Positions 1 through 11,315 of a stretch of 64,000 bases of DNA are shown one piece after another. Under the pieces are notes generated by a model. That model was given only the letters and a program-made list of their open reading frames with translations, made no database searches and was not told the origin of the DNA. The stretch is from Clusia tigrina (Eukaryota > Arthropoda > Insecta > Diptera > Clusiidae). The stretch is from assembly GCA_920105625.2 (NCBI GenBank), contig CAKKTE020000165.1:1-64000 (forward strand), written 5' to 3'. The position numbers and the translations under genes are program-made. The number at the start of each line of letters is the position of its first letter. Position 1 is the first letter of the stretch.

Positions 1-186
1 CCGATATCTCAAATTGACAATAGTACTTTATTGTTACAAAATTTCTAGGTCTTATAACGCTCTAGCAAAAATTTCCCGCATTTCAATGTTGCAAACTTTG
101 ATAGGTATATTACGCACCGTATAAAAATTAGTGAATTTTGAAGTTTCATCAGTGTTTCATTTCTTCTCAAGGGTAGCACTGTTATA

Positions 187-975
187 CCGATATTTCAAAT
201 TGACAATAGTACTTTATTGTCACAAAATTTCTAGGTCTTATGACGCTCTAGCAAAAATTTTCCGCATTTCAATGTTGCAAACTTTGAAAAGTATATTACG
301 CACAGTATAAAATTTTGTGAATTGTGAAGTTTCATCAGTGTTTCATTTTTAACTCAAGGGTAGCACTTTTATACTGTTATCTCAAATTAACGCTAGTACT
401 TTATTGTCAGAAAATTTCAAGGTTGTATGAAGCTCCAGTAAAAGTTACAGCATTTCAATGATGCAAACTTTGATAGGTATATTACGCACAGTATAAAATT
501 CAGTGAATTTTGAAGTTTCATCAGTGTTTCATTTTAGACTCAAGGGTAGCACTGTTATACCGATATCTCAAATTGACAATAGTACTTGATTGTCACTAAA
601 TTTCAAGGTCTGATGACGCTCTAGCAAAAAGTTACAGCATTTCAATGTTGCAAACTTTGATAGGTATATTACGCACCGTATAAAAATTAGTGAATTTTGA
701 AGTTTCATTAGTGTTTCATTTCTTCTCAAGGGTAGCACTGTTATACCGATACCTCAAATTGACAATATTACTTTATTGACACTAAATTTCAAGGTTTTAT
801 GAGGCTCCAGCAAAAAGTTACAGCATTTCAATGATGCAAACTTTGATAGGTATATTACGCACAGTATAAAATTCAGTGAATTTTGAAGTTTCATCAGTGT
901 TTCCTTTTATACTCAAGGGTAGCACTGTTATACCGATATCTCAAATTGACAATAGTACTTTATTGTCACTAAATT
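187..975 (+). repeat. Four-monomer block present three times, copy 1
   Basis: The combination of ccgatatttcaaattgac and attaacgctagtac marks this block. It recurs at an offset of 6,875 bp (7062-7850) and 8,911 bp (9098-9886). The copies at 7062 and 9098 are 2,036 bp apart, about 11 monomers. Confidence 0.8.
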
Positions 976-1364
976 TCAAGGTTTTATGACGCTCCAGTAA
1001 AAAGTTACAGCATTTCAATGTCGCAAACTTTGATAGATATATTACGCACCGTATAAAAATGTGTGAATTTTGAAGTTCATCAGTGTTTCATTTCTTCTCA
1101 AGGGTAGCACTGTTATACCGATATCTCAAATTGACAATAGTACTTTATTGTTACAAAATTTCTAGGTCTTATAACGCTCTAGCAAAAATTTCCCGCATTT
1201 CAATGTTGCAAACTTTGAAAAGTATATTACGCACAGTATAAAATTTTGTGAATTGTGAAGTTTCATCAATGTTACATTTTTAACTCAAGGGTAGCACTTT
1301 TATACTGATATCTCAAATTAACACTAGTACTTTATTGTCACAAAATTTCAAGGTTTTATGAGCC

Positions 1365-1390
1365 TCCAGTAAAAAGTTACAACTTTGATA
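1365..1390 (+). repeat. 17-bp internal deletion in monomer (gagcctcc type)
   Basis: aaaaagttac is joined directly to aactttgata, losing 17 bases that normally include agcatttcaatg. The same deletion, with the same upstream gagcctccag variant, occurs near 8616-8641 (offset 7,251 bp). The two are therefore copies of one event. Confidence 0.85.
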
Positions 1391-1474
1391 GGTATATTAC
1401 GCACAGTATAAAATTCAGTGAATTTTGAAGTTTCATCAGTGTTTCATTTTATACTCAAGGGTAGCACTGTTATA

Positions 1475-1517
1475 CCGATATCTCAAATTGACAATAGTAC
1501 TTTATTGCACTTTTATA
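1475..1517 (+). repeat. 43-bp truncated monomer (deletion junction)
   Basis: The spacing from one ccgat anchor to the next tactgat anchor is only 43 bp. The dyad is broken at ttattg and joined to gcacttttatactg of the next unit, so about 143 bp is missing. The identical junction occurs near 10030, which dates the deletion before the block duplication. Confidence 0.9.
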
Positions 1518-2559
1518 CTGATATCTCAAATTAACACTAGTACTTTATTGTCACAAAATTTCAAGGTTTTATGAGGCTCCAGTAAAAAATTACAGCATTT
1601 CAATTATGCAAACTTTGATAGGTATATTACGCACAGTATGAAAGTTAGTGAATTTTGATGTTTCATCAGTGTTTCACTTTTTGCTCAAGGAAGCTCTGTT
1701 ATACCGATATCACAAACTGACAATAGTACTTTACTATCACAAAATTTCAAGGTTTTATAACGTTCCTGTAAAAAGTTAGAGCATTTCAATGTTGCAAACT
1801 TTAATAGGTATATTACGCACAGTATAAAATTCAGTGAATTTTGAAGTTTCATCAGTGTTTCATTTTATACTCAAGGGTAGCACTGTTATACCGATATCTC
1901 AAATTGACAATAGTACTTTATTGTCACTAAATTTCAAAGTTCTGTGACGCTCTAGTAAAAAGTTACAGCATTTCAATGTTGCAAACTTTGATAGGTATAT
2001 TACGCACCGTATAAAATTCAGTGAATTTTGAAGTTTCATCAGTGTTTCATTTTTAACACAAGGGTAGCACTTTTATACTGATATCTCAAATTAACACTAA
2101 TACTTTATTGTCACAAAATTTCAAGGTTTTATGAGGCTCCAGTAAAAAGTTACAGCATTTCGATGATGCAAACTTTGATAGGTATATTACGCACAGTATA
2201 AAATTCAGTGAATTTTGAAGTTTCATCAGTGTTTCATTTTTTATTCAAGGGTAGCACTGTTATACCGATATCTCAAATTGACAATAGTACTTTATTGTCA
2301 CTAAATTTCAAGGTTTTATGACGCTTCAGTAAAAAGTTACAGAATTTCAATGTTGCAAACTTTGCTAGGTATATTACGCACCGTATAAAAATTAGTGAAT
2401 TTTGAAGTTTCATTAGTGTTTCATTTCTTCTCAAGGGTAGCACTGTTATACCGATATCTCAAATTGACAATATTACTTTATTGACACTGAATTTTAAGGT
2501 TTTATGAGGCTCCAGCAAAAAGTTACAGCATTTCAATGATGCAAACTTTGATAGGTATA

Positions 2560-3383
2560 TTACGCACAGTATAAAATTCAGTGAATTTTGAAGTTTCATC
2601 AGTGTTTCCTTTTATACTCAAGGGTAGCACTGTTATACCGATATCTCAGATTGACAATAGTACTTTATTGTCACTAAATTTCAAGGTTTTATGACGCTCC
2701 AGTAAAAAGTTACAGCATTTCAATGTTGCAAACTTTGATAGGTATATTACGCACCGTATAAAAATTAGTGAATTTTGAAGTTTCATCAGTGTTTCATTTC
2801 TTCTCAAGGGTAGCACTGTTATACCGATATCTCAAATTGACAATAGTACTTTATTGTCACAAAATTTCTAGGTCTTATGACGCTCTAGAAAAATTTCCCA
2901 CATTTCAATGTTGCAAACTTTGAAAAGTATATTACGCACAGTATAAAATTTTGTGAATTGTGAAGTTTCATCAGTGTTTCATTTTTAACTCAAGGGTAGC
3001 ACTTTTATACTGATATCTCAAATTAACACTAGTACTTTATTGTCACAAAATTTCAAAGTTTTTTGAAGCTCCAGTAAAAAGTTACAGCATTTCAATGATG
3101 CAAACTTTGATAGGTATATTACAGTATAAAATTCAGTGAATTTGAAGTTTCATCAGTTTTTCCTTTTAACTCAAGGGTAGCACTGTTATACCGATATCTC
3201 AAATTGACAATAGTACTTTATTGTCACTAAATTTCAAGGTTTTATGACGCTCCAGTAAAAAGTTACAGCATTTCAATGTTGCAAACTTTGATAGGTATAT
3301 TACGCACCGTATATAAATTAGTGAATTTTGAAGTTTCATCAGTGTTTCATTTCTTCTCAAGGGTAGCACTGTTATACCGATAT
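2560..3383 (+). repeat. 925-bp 5-mer HOR, copy 1
   Basis: The markers cgctctagaaaaatttccca (2881) and the 4-bp-deleted attacagtataaaattc (3118) both recur exactly 925 bp downstream. That is five monomers shortened by small deletions. The copy also has the subtype order tttcctttta, tttcttctc, ttttaactc with cttttatactg. Confidence 0.82.
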
Positions 3384-3484
3384 CTCAAATTGACAATATT
3401 ACTTTATTGTCACTAAATTTCAACTTTTTATGAGGCTCCAGTAAAAAGTTACAGCATTTCAATGATGCAAACTTTGATAGGTAT

Positions 3485-4308
3485 ATTACGCACAGTATAA
3501 AATTCAGTGAATTTTGAAGTTTCATCAGTGTTTCCTTTTAACTCAAGGGTAGCACTGTTATACCGATATCTCAAATTGACAATAGTACTTTATTGTCACA
3601 AAATTTCAAGGTTTTATGACGCTCCAGTAAAAAGTTACAGCATTTCAATGTTGCAAACTTTGATAGGTATATTACGCACCGTATCAAATTAAGTGAATTT
3701 TGAAGTTTCATCAGTGTTTCATTTCTTCTCAAGGGTAGCACTGTTATACCGATATCTCAAATTGACAATAGTACTTTATTGTCACAAAATTTCTAGGTCT
3801 TATGACGCTCTAGAAAAATTTCCCACATTTCAATGTTGCAAACTTTGAAAAGTATATTACGCACAGTATAAAATTTTGTGAATTGTGAAGTTTCATCAGT
3901 GTTTCATTTTTAACTCAAGGGTAGCACTTTTATACTGATATCTCAAATTAACACTAGTACTTTATTGTCACAAAATTTCAAAGTTTTATGAAGCTCCAGT
4001 AAAAAGTTACAGCATTTCAATGATGCAAACTTTGATAGGTATATTACAGTATAAAATTCAGTGAATTTTGAAGTTTCATCAGTTTTTCCTTTTTATTCAA
4101 GGGTAGCACTGTTATACCGATATCTCAAATTGACAATAGTACTTTATTGTGCCAAAACTTCAAAGTTTTATGACGCTCCAGTAAAAAGTTACAGCATTTC
4201 AATGTTGCAAACTTTGATAGGTATATTACGCACCGTATAAAAATTAGTGAATTTTGAAGTTTCATCAGTGTTTCATTTCTTCTCAAGGGTAGCACTGTTA
4301 TACCGATA
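3485..4308 (+). repeat. 925-bp 5-mer HOR, copy 2
   Basis: This is the tandem partner of 2560-3383. It ends abruptly at the truncated monomer near 4308, where a deletion joins taccgata to cgcacagta. Confidence 0.8.
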
Positions 4309-4383
4309 CGCACAGTAAAAAATTCAGTGAATTTTGAAGTTTCATCAGTGTTTCCTTTTATACTCAAGGGTAGCACTGTTATA
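4303..4383 (+). repeat. 81-bp truncated monomer
   Basis: taccgata is fused to cgcacagtaaaaaattc, removing about 105 bp from the dyad to the middle of the unit. Anchor spacing is 81 bp. The join marks the end of the second 925-bp HOR copy. I saw this junction only once. Confidence 0.88.
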
Positions 4384-4893
4384 CCGATATCTCAAATTGA
4401 CAATAGTACTTTATTGTCACGAAATTTCAAGGTTTTATGAGGCTCCAGTAAAAAGTTACAGCATTTCAATGATGCAAACTTTGATAGGTATATTACGCAC
4501 AGTATAAAATTCAGTGAATTTTGAAGTTTCATCAGTGTTTCCTTTTATACTCAAGGGTAGCACTGTTATACCGATATCTCAAATTGACAATAGTACTTTA
4601 TTGTCACGAAATTTCAAGGTTTTATGAGCCTCCAGTAAAAAGTTACAGCATTTCAATGATGCAAACTTTGATAGGTATATTGCGCACCGTATAAAAATTA
4701 GTGAATTTTGAAGTTTCATCAGTGTTTCATTTCTTCTCAAGGGTAGCACTGTTATACCGATATCTCAAATTGACAATAGTACTTTATTGTCACAAAATGT
4801 CTAGGTCTTATGACGCTATAGCAAAAATTTACCGCATTTCAATGTTGCAAACTTTGAAAAGTATATTACGCACAGTATAAAACTTTGTGAATT
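4320..4893 (+). repeat. 1,476-bp offset duplication, copy 1
   Basis: Two successive monomers carry the rare tcacgaaatttc, followed by a tgcgcaccgt unit and a ctttgtgaatt unit. The same set recurs 1,476 bp downstream (g4421 matches g5897). Confidence 0.75.
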
Positions 4894-5795
4894 GTGAAGT
4901 TTCATCAGTGTTTCATTTTTAACTCAAGGGTAGCACTTTTATACCGATATCTCAAATTAACACTAAAATTTCAAGGTTTTATGAGGCTCCAGTAAAAAGT
5001 TACAGCATTTCAATGTTGCAAACTTTGATAGGTATATTACGCACCGTATAAAAATTAGTGAAATTTGAAGTTTCATTAGTGTTTCATTTCTTCTCAAGGG
5101 TAGCACTGTTATACCGATATCTCAATTTGACAATATTACTTTATTGTCAGTAAATTTCAAGGTTTTATGAGGCTCCAGTAAAAAGTTACAGCATTTCACT
5201 GATGCAAACTTTGATAGGTATATTACGCACAGTATAAAATTCAGTGAATTTTGAAGTTTCATCAGTGTTTCCTTTTAACTCAAGGGTAGCACTGTTATAC
5301 CGATATCTCAAATGGACAATAGTACTTTATTGTCACTAAATTTCAAGGTTTTATGACGCTCCAGTAAAAAGTTACAGCATTTCAAGGTTGCAAACTTTGA
5401 TAGGTATATTACGCACCGTATAAAAATTAGTGAATTTTGAAGTTTCATCAGTGTTTCATTTCTTCTCAAGGGTAGCACTGTTATACCGATATCTCAAATT
5501 GACAATAGTACTTTATTGTCACAAAATTTCTAGGTCTTATGACGCTCTAGCAAAAATTTCCCGCATTTCAATGTTGCAAACTTTGAAAAGTATATTACGC
5601 ATAGTATAAAATTTTGTGAATTGTGAAGTTTCATCAGTGTTTCATTTTTAACTCAAGGGTAGCACTTTTATACTGATATCTCAAATTAACACTAGTACTT
5701 TATTGTCACAAAATTTCAAGGTTTTATGAAGCTCCAGTAAAAAGTTACAGCATTTCAATGATGCAAACTTTGATAGGTATATTACGCACAGTATA
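4894..5795 (+). repeat. Satellite monomers between the paired blocks
   Basis: Ordinary units of the mixed left-hand type. One unit near 4965 has lost about 16 bp, giving aacactaaaatttcaagg in place of the usual dyad right arm. No gene, promoter or non-satellite DNA is visible. Confidence 0.85.
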
Positions 5796-6369
5796 AAATT
5801 CAGTGAATTATGAAGTTTCATCAGTGTTTCCTTTTATACTCAAGGGTAGCACTGTTATACCGATATCTCAAATTGACAATAGTACTTTATTGTCACGAAA
5901 TTTCAAGGTTTTATGAGGCTCCAGTAAAAAGTTACAGCATTTCAATGATGCAAACTTTGATAGGTATATTGCGCACAGTATAAAATTCAGTGAATTTTGA
6001 AGTTTCATCAGTGTTTCCTTTTATACTCAAGGGTAGCACTGTTATACCGATATCTCAAATTGACAATAGTACTTTATTGTCACGAAATTTCAAGGTTTTA
6101 TGAGGCTCCAGTAAAAAGTTACAGCATTTCAATGATGCAAACTTTGATAGGTATATTGCGCACCGTATAAAAATTAGTGAATTTTGAAGTTTCATCAGTG
6201 TTTCATTTCTTCTCAAGGGTAGCACTGTTATACCGATATCTCAAATTGACAATAGTACTTTATTGTCACTAAATTTCAAGGTTTTATGACGCTTTAGCAA
6301 AACTTTACCGCATTTCAATGTTGCAAACTTTGAAAAGTATATTACGCACAGTATAAAACTTTGTGAATT
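5796..6369 (+). repeat. 1,476-bp offset duplication, copy 2
   Basis: It repeats the paired tcacgaaatttc units, then tgcgcaccgt and ctttgtgaatt. It ends at the deletion junction near 6369 (gtgaatt joined to atgacgctcc). Confidence 0.75.
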
Positions 6370-6501
6370 ATGACGCTCCAATAAAAGTTACAGGATTTCA
6401 ATGTTGCAAACTTTGATAGGTATATTACGCACCGTATAAAAATTAGTGAATTTTGAAGTTTCATCAGTGTTTCGTTTCTTCTCAAGGGTAGCACTGTTAT
6501 A
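6233..6501 (+). repeat. 269-bp fused monomer
   Basis: Anchor spacing is 269 bp, about 1.45 units. At about 6369, ctttgtgaatt runs straight into atgacgctccaataaaag, an out-of-register recombination between two monomers. The gctccaataaaag variant with caggatttc appears again near 14880. Confidence 0.85.
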
Positions 6502-7061
6502 CCGATATCTCAAATTGACAATAGTATTTTATTGTCACAAAATTTCAAGGTTTTATGAGGCTCCAGTAAAAAGTTACAGCATTTCAATGGTGCAAACTTT
6601 GATAGGTATATTACGCACAGTATAAAATTCAGTGAATTTTGAAGTTTCATCAGTCTTTCATTTTTTACTCAAGGGTAGCACTGTTATACCGATATCTCAA
6701 ATTAACAATAGTACTTTATTGTCACAAAATTTCAAGGTTTTATGAGGCTCTAGTAAAAAATTACAGCATTTCAATGGTGCAAACTTTGATAGGTATATTA
6801 CGCACAGTATCAAATTCAGTGAATTTTGAAGTTTCATCAGTGTTTCCTTTTATACTCAAGGGTAGCACTGTGATACCGATATCTCAAATTGACAATAGTA
6901 CTTTATTGTCACTAAATTTCAAGGTTTTATGACGCTCCAGTAAAAAGTTACAGCATTTCAATGTTGCAAACTTTGATAGTTATATTACGCACCGTATAAA
7001 AATTAGTGAATTTTTAAGTTTCATCAGTGTTTCATTTCTTCTCAAGGGTAGCACTGTTATA

Positions 7062-7850
7062 CCGATATTTCAAATTGACAATAGTATTTTATTGTCACAA
7101 AATTTCTAGGTCTTATGACGCTCTAGCAAAAATTTCCCGCATTTCAATGTTGCAAACTTTGAAAAGTATATTACGCACAGTATAAAATTTTGTGAATTGT
7201 GAAGTTTCATCAGTGTTTCATTTTTAACTCAAGGGTAGCACTTTTATACTGATATCTCAAATTAACGCTAGTACTTTATTGTCACAAAATTTCAAGGTTT
7301 TATGAAGCTCCAGTAAAAAGTTACAGCATTTCAATGATGCAAACTTTGATAGGTATATTACGCATAGTATAAAATTCAGTGAATTTTGAAGTTTCATCAG
7401 TGTTTCATTTTAGACTCAAGGGTAGCACTGTTATACCGATATCTCAAATTGACAATAGTACTTTATTGTCCCTAAATTTCAAGGTCTGATGACGCTCTAG
7501 CAAAAACATACAGCATTTCAATGTTGCAAACTTTGATAGGTATATTACGCACCGTATAAAAATTAGTGAATTTTGAAGTTTCATTAGTGTTTCATTTCTT
7601 CTCAAGGGTAGCACTGTTATACCGATATCTCAAATTGACAATATTACTTTATTGACACTAAATTTCAAGGTTTTATGAGGCTCCAGCAAAAAGTTACAGC
7701 ATTTCAATGATGCAAACTTTGATAGGTATATTACGCACAGTATAAAATTCAGTGAATTTTGAAGTTTCATCAGTGTTTCCTTTTATACTCAAGGGTAGCG
7801 CTGTTATACCGATATCTCAAATTGACAATAGTACTTTATTGTCACTAAAT
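7062..7850 (+). repeat. Four-monomer block present three times, copy 2
   Basis: It matches 187-975 at an exact marker offset of 6,875 bp. Both the ccgatattt start and the aacgctag marker agree. Similarity in subtype order ends near 7850, where this copy switches to the ttctaggtcttataacgc type. Confidence 0.8.
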
Positions 7851-8615
7851 TTCTAGGTCTTATAACGCTCTAGCAAAAATTTTCCACATTTCAATGTTGC
7901 AAACTTTGAAAAGTATATTACGCACAGTATAAAATTTTGTGAATTTTGAAGTTTCATCAGTGTTTCATTTTTAACTCAAGGGTAGCACTTTTATACTGAT
8001 ATCTCAAATTAACACTAGTACTTTATTGTCACAAAATTTCAAGGTTTTATGAGGCTCCAGTAAAAAGTTACAGCATTTCAATGATGCAAACTTTGATAGG
8101 TATATTGCGCACCGTATAAAAATTAGTGAATTTTGAAGTTTCATCAGTGTTTCATTGCTTCTCAAGGGTAGCACTGTTATACCGGTATCTCAAATTGACA
8201 ATAGTACTTTATTGTCACAAAATGTCTAGGTCTTATGAAGCTTTAGCAAAACTTTACCGCATTTCAATGTTGCAAACTTTGAAAAGTATATTACGCACAG
8301 TATAAAACTTTGTGAATTGTGAAGTTTCATCAGTGTTTCATTTTTAACTCAAGGGTAGCACTTTTATACCGATATCTCAAATTAACACTAGTACTTTATT
8401 TTCACAAAATTTCAAGGTTTTATGAGGCTCCAGTAAAAAGTTACAGCATTTCAATGATGCAAACTTTGATAGGTATATTGCGCACAGTATAAAAGTTAGT
8501 GAATTTTGATGTTTCATCAGTGTTTCACTTTTTGCTCAAGGGAAGCTGTGTTATACCGATATCTTACACTTTCAATAGTACTTTATTGTCACAAAATTTC
8601 AAGGTTTTATGAGCC

Positions 8616-8641
8616 TCCAGTAAAAAGTTACAACTTTGATA
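8616..8641 (+). repeat. 17-bp internal deletion, second copy
   Basis: It has the same gagcctcc marker and the same aaaagttacaactttg junction as near 1380. Its surroundings match that region only over about one monomer downstream. Confidence 0.85.
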
Positions 8642-9097
8642 GGTATATTACGCACAGTATAAAATTCAGTGAATTTTGAAGTTTCATCAGTGTTTCATTT
8701 TATACTCAAGGGTAGCACTGTTATACCGATATCTCAAATTGACAATAGTACTTTATTGTCACATAATTTCAAGGTTTTATGACGCTCCAGTAAAAAGTTA
8801 CAGCATTTCAATGTTGCAAACTTTGATAGGTATATTACGCACCGTATAAAAATGTGTGAATTTTGAAGTTTCATCAGTGTTTCATTTCTTCTCAAGGGTA
8901 GCACTGTTATACCGATATCTCAAATTGACAATAGTACTTTATTGTTACAAAATTTCTAGGTCTTATAACGCTCTAGCAAAAATTTCCCGCATTTCAATGT
9001 TGCAAACTTTGATAGGTATATTACGCACCGTATAAAAATTAGTGAATTTTGAAGTTTCATCAGTGTTTCATTTCTTCTCAAGGGTAGCACTGTTATA

Positions 9098-9886
9098 CCG
9101 ATATTTCAAATTGACAATAGTACTTTATTGTCACAAAATTTCTAGGTCTTATGACGCTCTAGCAAAAATTTCCCGCATTTCAATGTTGCAAACTTTGAAA
9201 AGTATATTACGCACAGTATAAAATTTTGTGAATTGTGAAGTTTCATCAGTGTTTCATTTTTAACTCAAGGGTAGCACTTTTATACTGTTATCTCAAATTA
9301 ACGCTAGTACTTTATTGTCACAAAATTTCAAGGTTTTATGAAGCTCCAGTAAAAAGTTACAGCATTTCAATGATGCAAACTTTGATAGGTATATTACGCA
9401 CAGTATAAAATTCAGTGAATTTTGAAGTTTCATCAGTGTTTCATTTTAGACTCAAGGGTAGCACTGTTATACCGATATCTCAAATTGACAATAGTACTTT
9501 ATTGTCACTAAATTTCAAGGTCTGATGACGCTCTAGCAAAAAGTTACAGCATTTCAATGTTGCAAACTTTGATAGGTATATTACGCACCGTATAAAAATT
9601 AGTGAATTTTGAAGTTTCATTAGTGTTTCATTTCTTCTCAAGGGTAGCACTGTTATACCGATACCTCAAATTGACAATATTACTTTATTGACACTAAATT
9701 TCAAGGTTTTATGAGGCTCCAGCAAAAAGTTACAGCATTTCAATGATGCAAACTATGATAGGTATATTACGCACAGTATAAAATTCAGTGAATTTTGAAG
9801 TTTCATCAGTGTTTCCTTTTATACTCAAGGGTAGCACTGTTATACCGATATCTCAAATTGACAATAGTACTTTATTGTCACTAAAT
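9098..9886 (+). repeat. Four-monomer block present three times, copy 3
   Basis: It lies inside the long duplicated block starting at 8912 and carries the same ccgatattt, atactgttatctc and aacgctag markers as copies 1 and 2. Confidence 0.8.
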
Positions 9887-10029
9887 TTCAAGTTTTTATG
9901 ACGCTCCAGTAAAAAGTTACAGCATTTCAATGTCGCAAACTTTGATAGGTATATTACGCACCGTATAAAAATATGTGAATTTTGAAGTTCATCAGTGTTT
10001 CATTTCTTCTCAAGGGTAGCACTGTTATA

Positions 10030-10072
10030 CCGATATCTCAAATTGACAATAGTACTTTATTGCACTTTTATA
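10030..10072 (+). repeat. 43-bp truncated monomer, second copy of same junction
   Basis: The ttattg/gcactttta fusion has the same breakpoint and length as the one at 1475-1517, 8,555 bp upstream. Confidence 0.9.
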
Positions 10073-11315
10073 CTGATATCTCAAATTAACACTAGTACTT
10101 TATTGTCACAAAATTTCAAGGTTTTATGAGGCTCCAGTAAAAAATTACAGCATTTCAATTATGCAAACTTTGATAGGTATATTGCGCACAGTATAAAAGT
10201 TAGTGAATTTTGATGTTTCATCAGTGTTTCACTTTTTGCTCAAGGGAAGCTCTGTTATACCGATATCTTAAACTGACAATAGTACTTTATTGTCACAAAA
10301 TTTCAAGGTTTTATAACGTTCCTGTAAAAAGTTAGAGCATTTCAATGTTGCAAACTTTAATAGGTATATTACGCACAGTATAAAATTCAGTGAATTTTGA
10401 AGTTTCATCAGTGTTTCATTTTATACTCAAGGGTAGCACTGTTATACCGATATCTCAAATTGACAATAGTACTTTATTGTCACTAAATTTCAAGGTTCTG
10501 TGACGCTCTAGTAAAAAGTTACAGCATTTCAATGTTGCAAACTTTGATAGGTATATTACGCACCGTATAAAATTCAGTGAATTTTGAAGTTTCATCAGTG
10601 TTTCATTTTTAACACAAGGGTAGCACTTTTATACTGATATCTCAAATTAACACTAGTACTTTATTGTCACAAAATTTCAAGGTTTTATGAGGCTCCAGTA
10701 AAAAGTTACAGCATTTCGATGATGCAAACTTTGATAGGTATATTACGCACAGTATAAAATTCAGTGAATTTTGAAGTTTCATCAGTGTTTAATTTTTTAC
10801 TCAAGGGTAGCACTGTTATACCGATATCTCAAATTGACAATAGTACTTTATTGTCACAAAATTTCAAGGTTTTATGACGCTTCAGTAAAAAGTTACAGCA
10901 TTTCAATGTTGCAAACTTTGCTAGGTATATTACGCACCGTATAAAAATTAGTGAATTTTGAAGTTTCATTAGTGTTTCATTTCTTCTCAAGGGTAGCACT
11001 GTTATACCGATATCTCAAATTGACAATATTACTTTATTGACACTAAATTTCAAGGTTTTATGAGGCTCCAGCAAAAAGTTACAGCATTTCAATGATGCAA
11101 ACTTTGATAGGTATATTACGCACAGTATAAAATTCAGCGAATTTTGAAGTTTCATCAGTGTTTCCTTTTATACTCAAGGGTAGCACTGTTATACCGATAT
11201 CTCAAATTGACAATAGTACTTTATTGTCACAAATTTTCAAGGTTTTATGACGCTCCAGTAAAAAGTTACAGTATTTCAATGTTGCAAACTTTGATAGGTA
11301 TATTACGCACCGTAT

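Larger units (their letters stand above)
1..2760 (+). repeat. Long duplicated block, copy 1 (~2.7 kb)
   Basis: Rare variants here recur 8,911-8,912 bp downstream in the same order: attgttacaaaatttctagg (35), atactgttatctc with aacgctagtac (372-400), tctgatgacgctctag (609), and tcgcaaac (1021). After base 1507 the offset drops to 8,555 because this copy holds two extra monomers. Later shared markers are cgttcctgtaaaaagttaga with ttaataggt, ttttaacacaaggg, gcatttcgatgatg and tttgctaggtat. The block is an old segmental duplication inside the satellite. Confidence 0.85.
6370..8911 (+). repeat. Mixed satellite monomers, no distinct HOR
   Basis: Ordinary units including the block copy at 7062. Near 8107 a tgcgcaccgt unit resembles that at 4682 (offset 3,425 bp). 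Near 8630 a unit with a 17-bp internal deletion matches one near 1380. Nothing but satellite is seen. Confidence 0.85.
8912..11315 (+). repeat. Long duplicated block, copy 2 (~2.4 kb)
   Basis: This is the partner of the block at 1-2760, in the same orientation. Relative to that copy it lacks about 357 bp (two monomers, one already shortened) immediately before the 43-bp truncated unit near 10030. Similarity ends near 11315, where the copy-specific cgtatggaaattag is followed by gtttaatttttattc instead of tttcttctc. Confidence 0.83.

Noticed and set aside
6639..6932. 97-codon open reading frame on the plus strand
   Set aside because: It is a read-through of one satellite unit into the next, because gtatcaaattc has lost the usual TAA of gtataaaa. 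Similar frames occur wherever that stop is mutated (11144-11425). There are no domains, and the sequence simply repeats.
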